Made by a program: the position numbers and the translations under genes. From positions 8,051 through 14,931 of the forward strand of contig MELI01000084.1 of assembly GCA_001767575.1 (NCBI GenBank): a stretch of 6,881 nt of DNA, given 5' to 3'. Position 1 is the first letter of the stretch; each line of letters begins with the position of its first letter. This DNA comes from Candidatus Aquicultor primus (GTDB lineage: Bacteria; Actinomycetota; Aquicultoria; Aquicultorales; Aquicultoraceae). This document shows positions 6,513 through 6,881 of this stretch, in pieces. Under the pieces are notes generated by a model, which was not told where the DNA came from, searched no databases, and worked only from the letters and a program-made list of their open reading frames with translations.

Positions 6513-6881
6513 AAAACAGACCGGCGGTTATCATACCTTTAGATGGTTCTAAGACGGCAACCGCAGCGCTTGGCGCAGCGCAAGCGATGGCGATGACGAT
6601 GGATGCGGTTCTCAATATCGTTTATGTTACCGAGGAGATGATTGACGAAAAGGAACTGCTCCAGGAACTAAAAGTGGACCGTCTTGACGTGAAGGATTTC
6701 TCAGTGCACATGATTACCGGAGCCACCGTTGTCGATGCGATATTGAAATTCGCCGCAAGCGTTGAAACAGAGATGATAGTCATGTCGAGCCACGGCTGGA
6801 CCTACAATACTCAGCATCTGCTGGGGAGCAACACGATGGGTGTAGTCGAACGCGCTATTGACCCGGTTATGGTGATTAGCC
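6509..6881 (+). CDS. universal stress protein (UspA family), 3' end outside window
   Basis: UspA-type small cytoplasmic protein; 124 residues are visible and only the last few of a usual 140-150 should be missing. It opens with the family strand VIIPLDGSKTA, then a helix (ALGAAQAMAM) and strand VLNIVYV, and later TGATVVDAILKFA, the strand EMIVMSSHG, and LLGSNTMGVVERAIDPVMVIS, the usual C-terminal helix and strand. The nucleotide-binding signature G-2x-G-9x-G-S/T is only partly kept: G96 and G106-S107 are present, but the second glycine is replaced (SHGWTYN), so ATP binding may be weak or absent. The ATG at 6509 shares four bases (ATGA) with the stop of the phosphorylase gene, with AAGGTG (6499-6504) four bases upstream, which indicates translational coupling and co-regulation with that enzyme. 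Its function beyond a stress or energy-state role cannot be told. Confidence 0.88.
   Translation, partial: MKNRPAVIIPLDGSKTATAALGAAQAMAMTMDAVLNIVYVTEEMIDEKELLQELKVDRLDVKDFSVHMITGATVVDAILKFAASVETEMIVMSSHGWTYNTQHLLGSNTMGVVERAIDPVMVIS

Overview
The window carries two gene groups on the plus strand, separated by a clear rho-independent terminator near 3115-3152. No tRNA, rRNA, CRISPR array or insertion sequence was seen. Base composition is mixed (roughly half G+C by eye), TTG looks to be used as a start codon at least once, and Shine-Dalgarno sites are good. The genes suggest a free-living, probably anaerobic bacterium. An actinobacterial or clostridial-like lineage is compatible, but nothing here fixes the phylum.

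Region 1 (1-3152). The window opens inside a membrane permease of the ArsP/DUF318 family, whose start lies upstream of the window. A 156-base spacer follows and contains a good sigma70-type promoter (TTTACA, 17 bases, TATAAT). Next come a membrane-anchored thioredoxin-like protein with a CIPC active site and, three bases after its stop, an 84-residue remnant of a CcdA/DsbD-type electron transporter. The remnant keeps the first membrane segment with its SPCVLP cysteine motif but appears to have lost most of the rest. Permease + thioredoxin + CcdA is a sensible set for metal(loid) or thiol-redox handling outside the cytoplasm, but the relay looks broken here. Two unrecognised proteins follow, each with one N-terminal membrane anchor and no cysteine. 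The second has a perfect Shine-Dalgarno site abutting an inverted repeat, and the terminator follows it.

Region 2 (3153-6881). A leader of about 130 bases with an imperfect palindrome precedes a 1076-residue fusion protein. It has an N-terminal HAD phosphatase-like domain with a large cap between motifs II and III, and a complete glycoside hydrolase family 65 (disaccharide phosphorylase) module with its general acid and phosphate-site motifs intact. Its stop codon overlaps by four bases the start of a universal-stress-protein gene that runs off the window end. The pair looks translationally coupled and probably links alpha-glucoside phosphorolysis and sugar-phosphate handling to a stress response.

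The most notable items are the HAD-GH65 fusion, the eroded CcdA downstream of an intact-looking thioredoxin, the adjacent cysteine-free membrane-anchored orphan proteins, and the hairpin fused to the Shine-Dalgarno site at 2404-2441.
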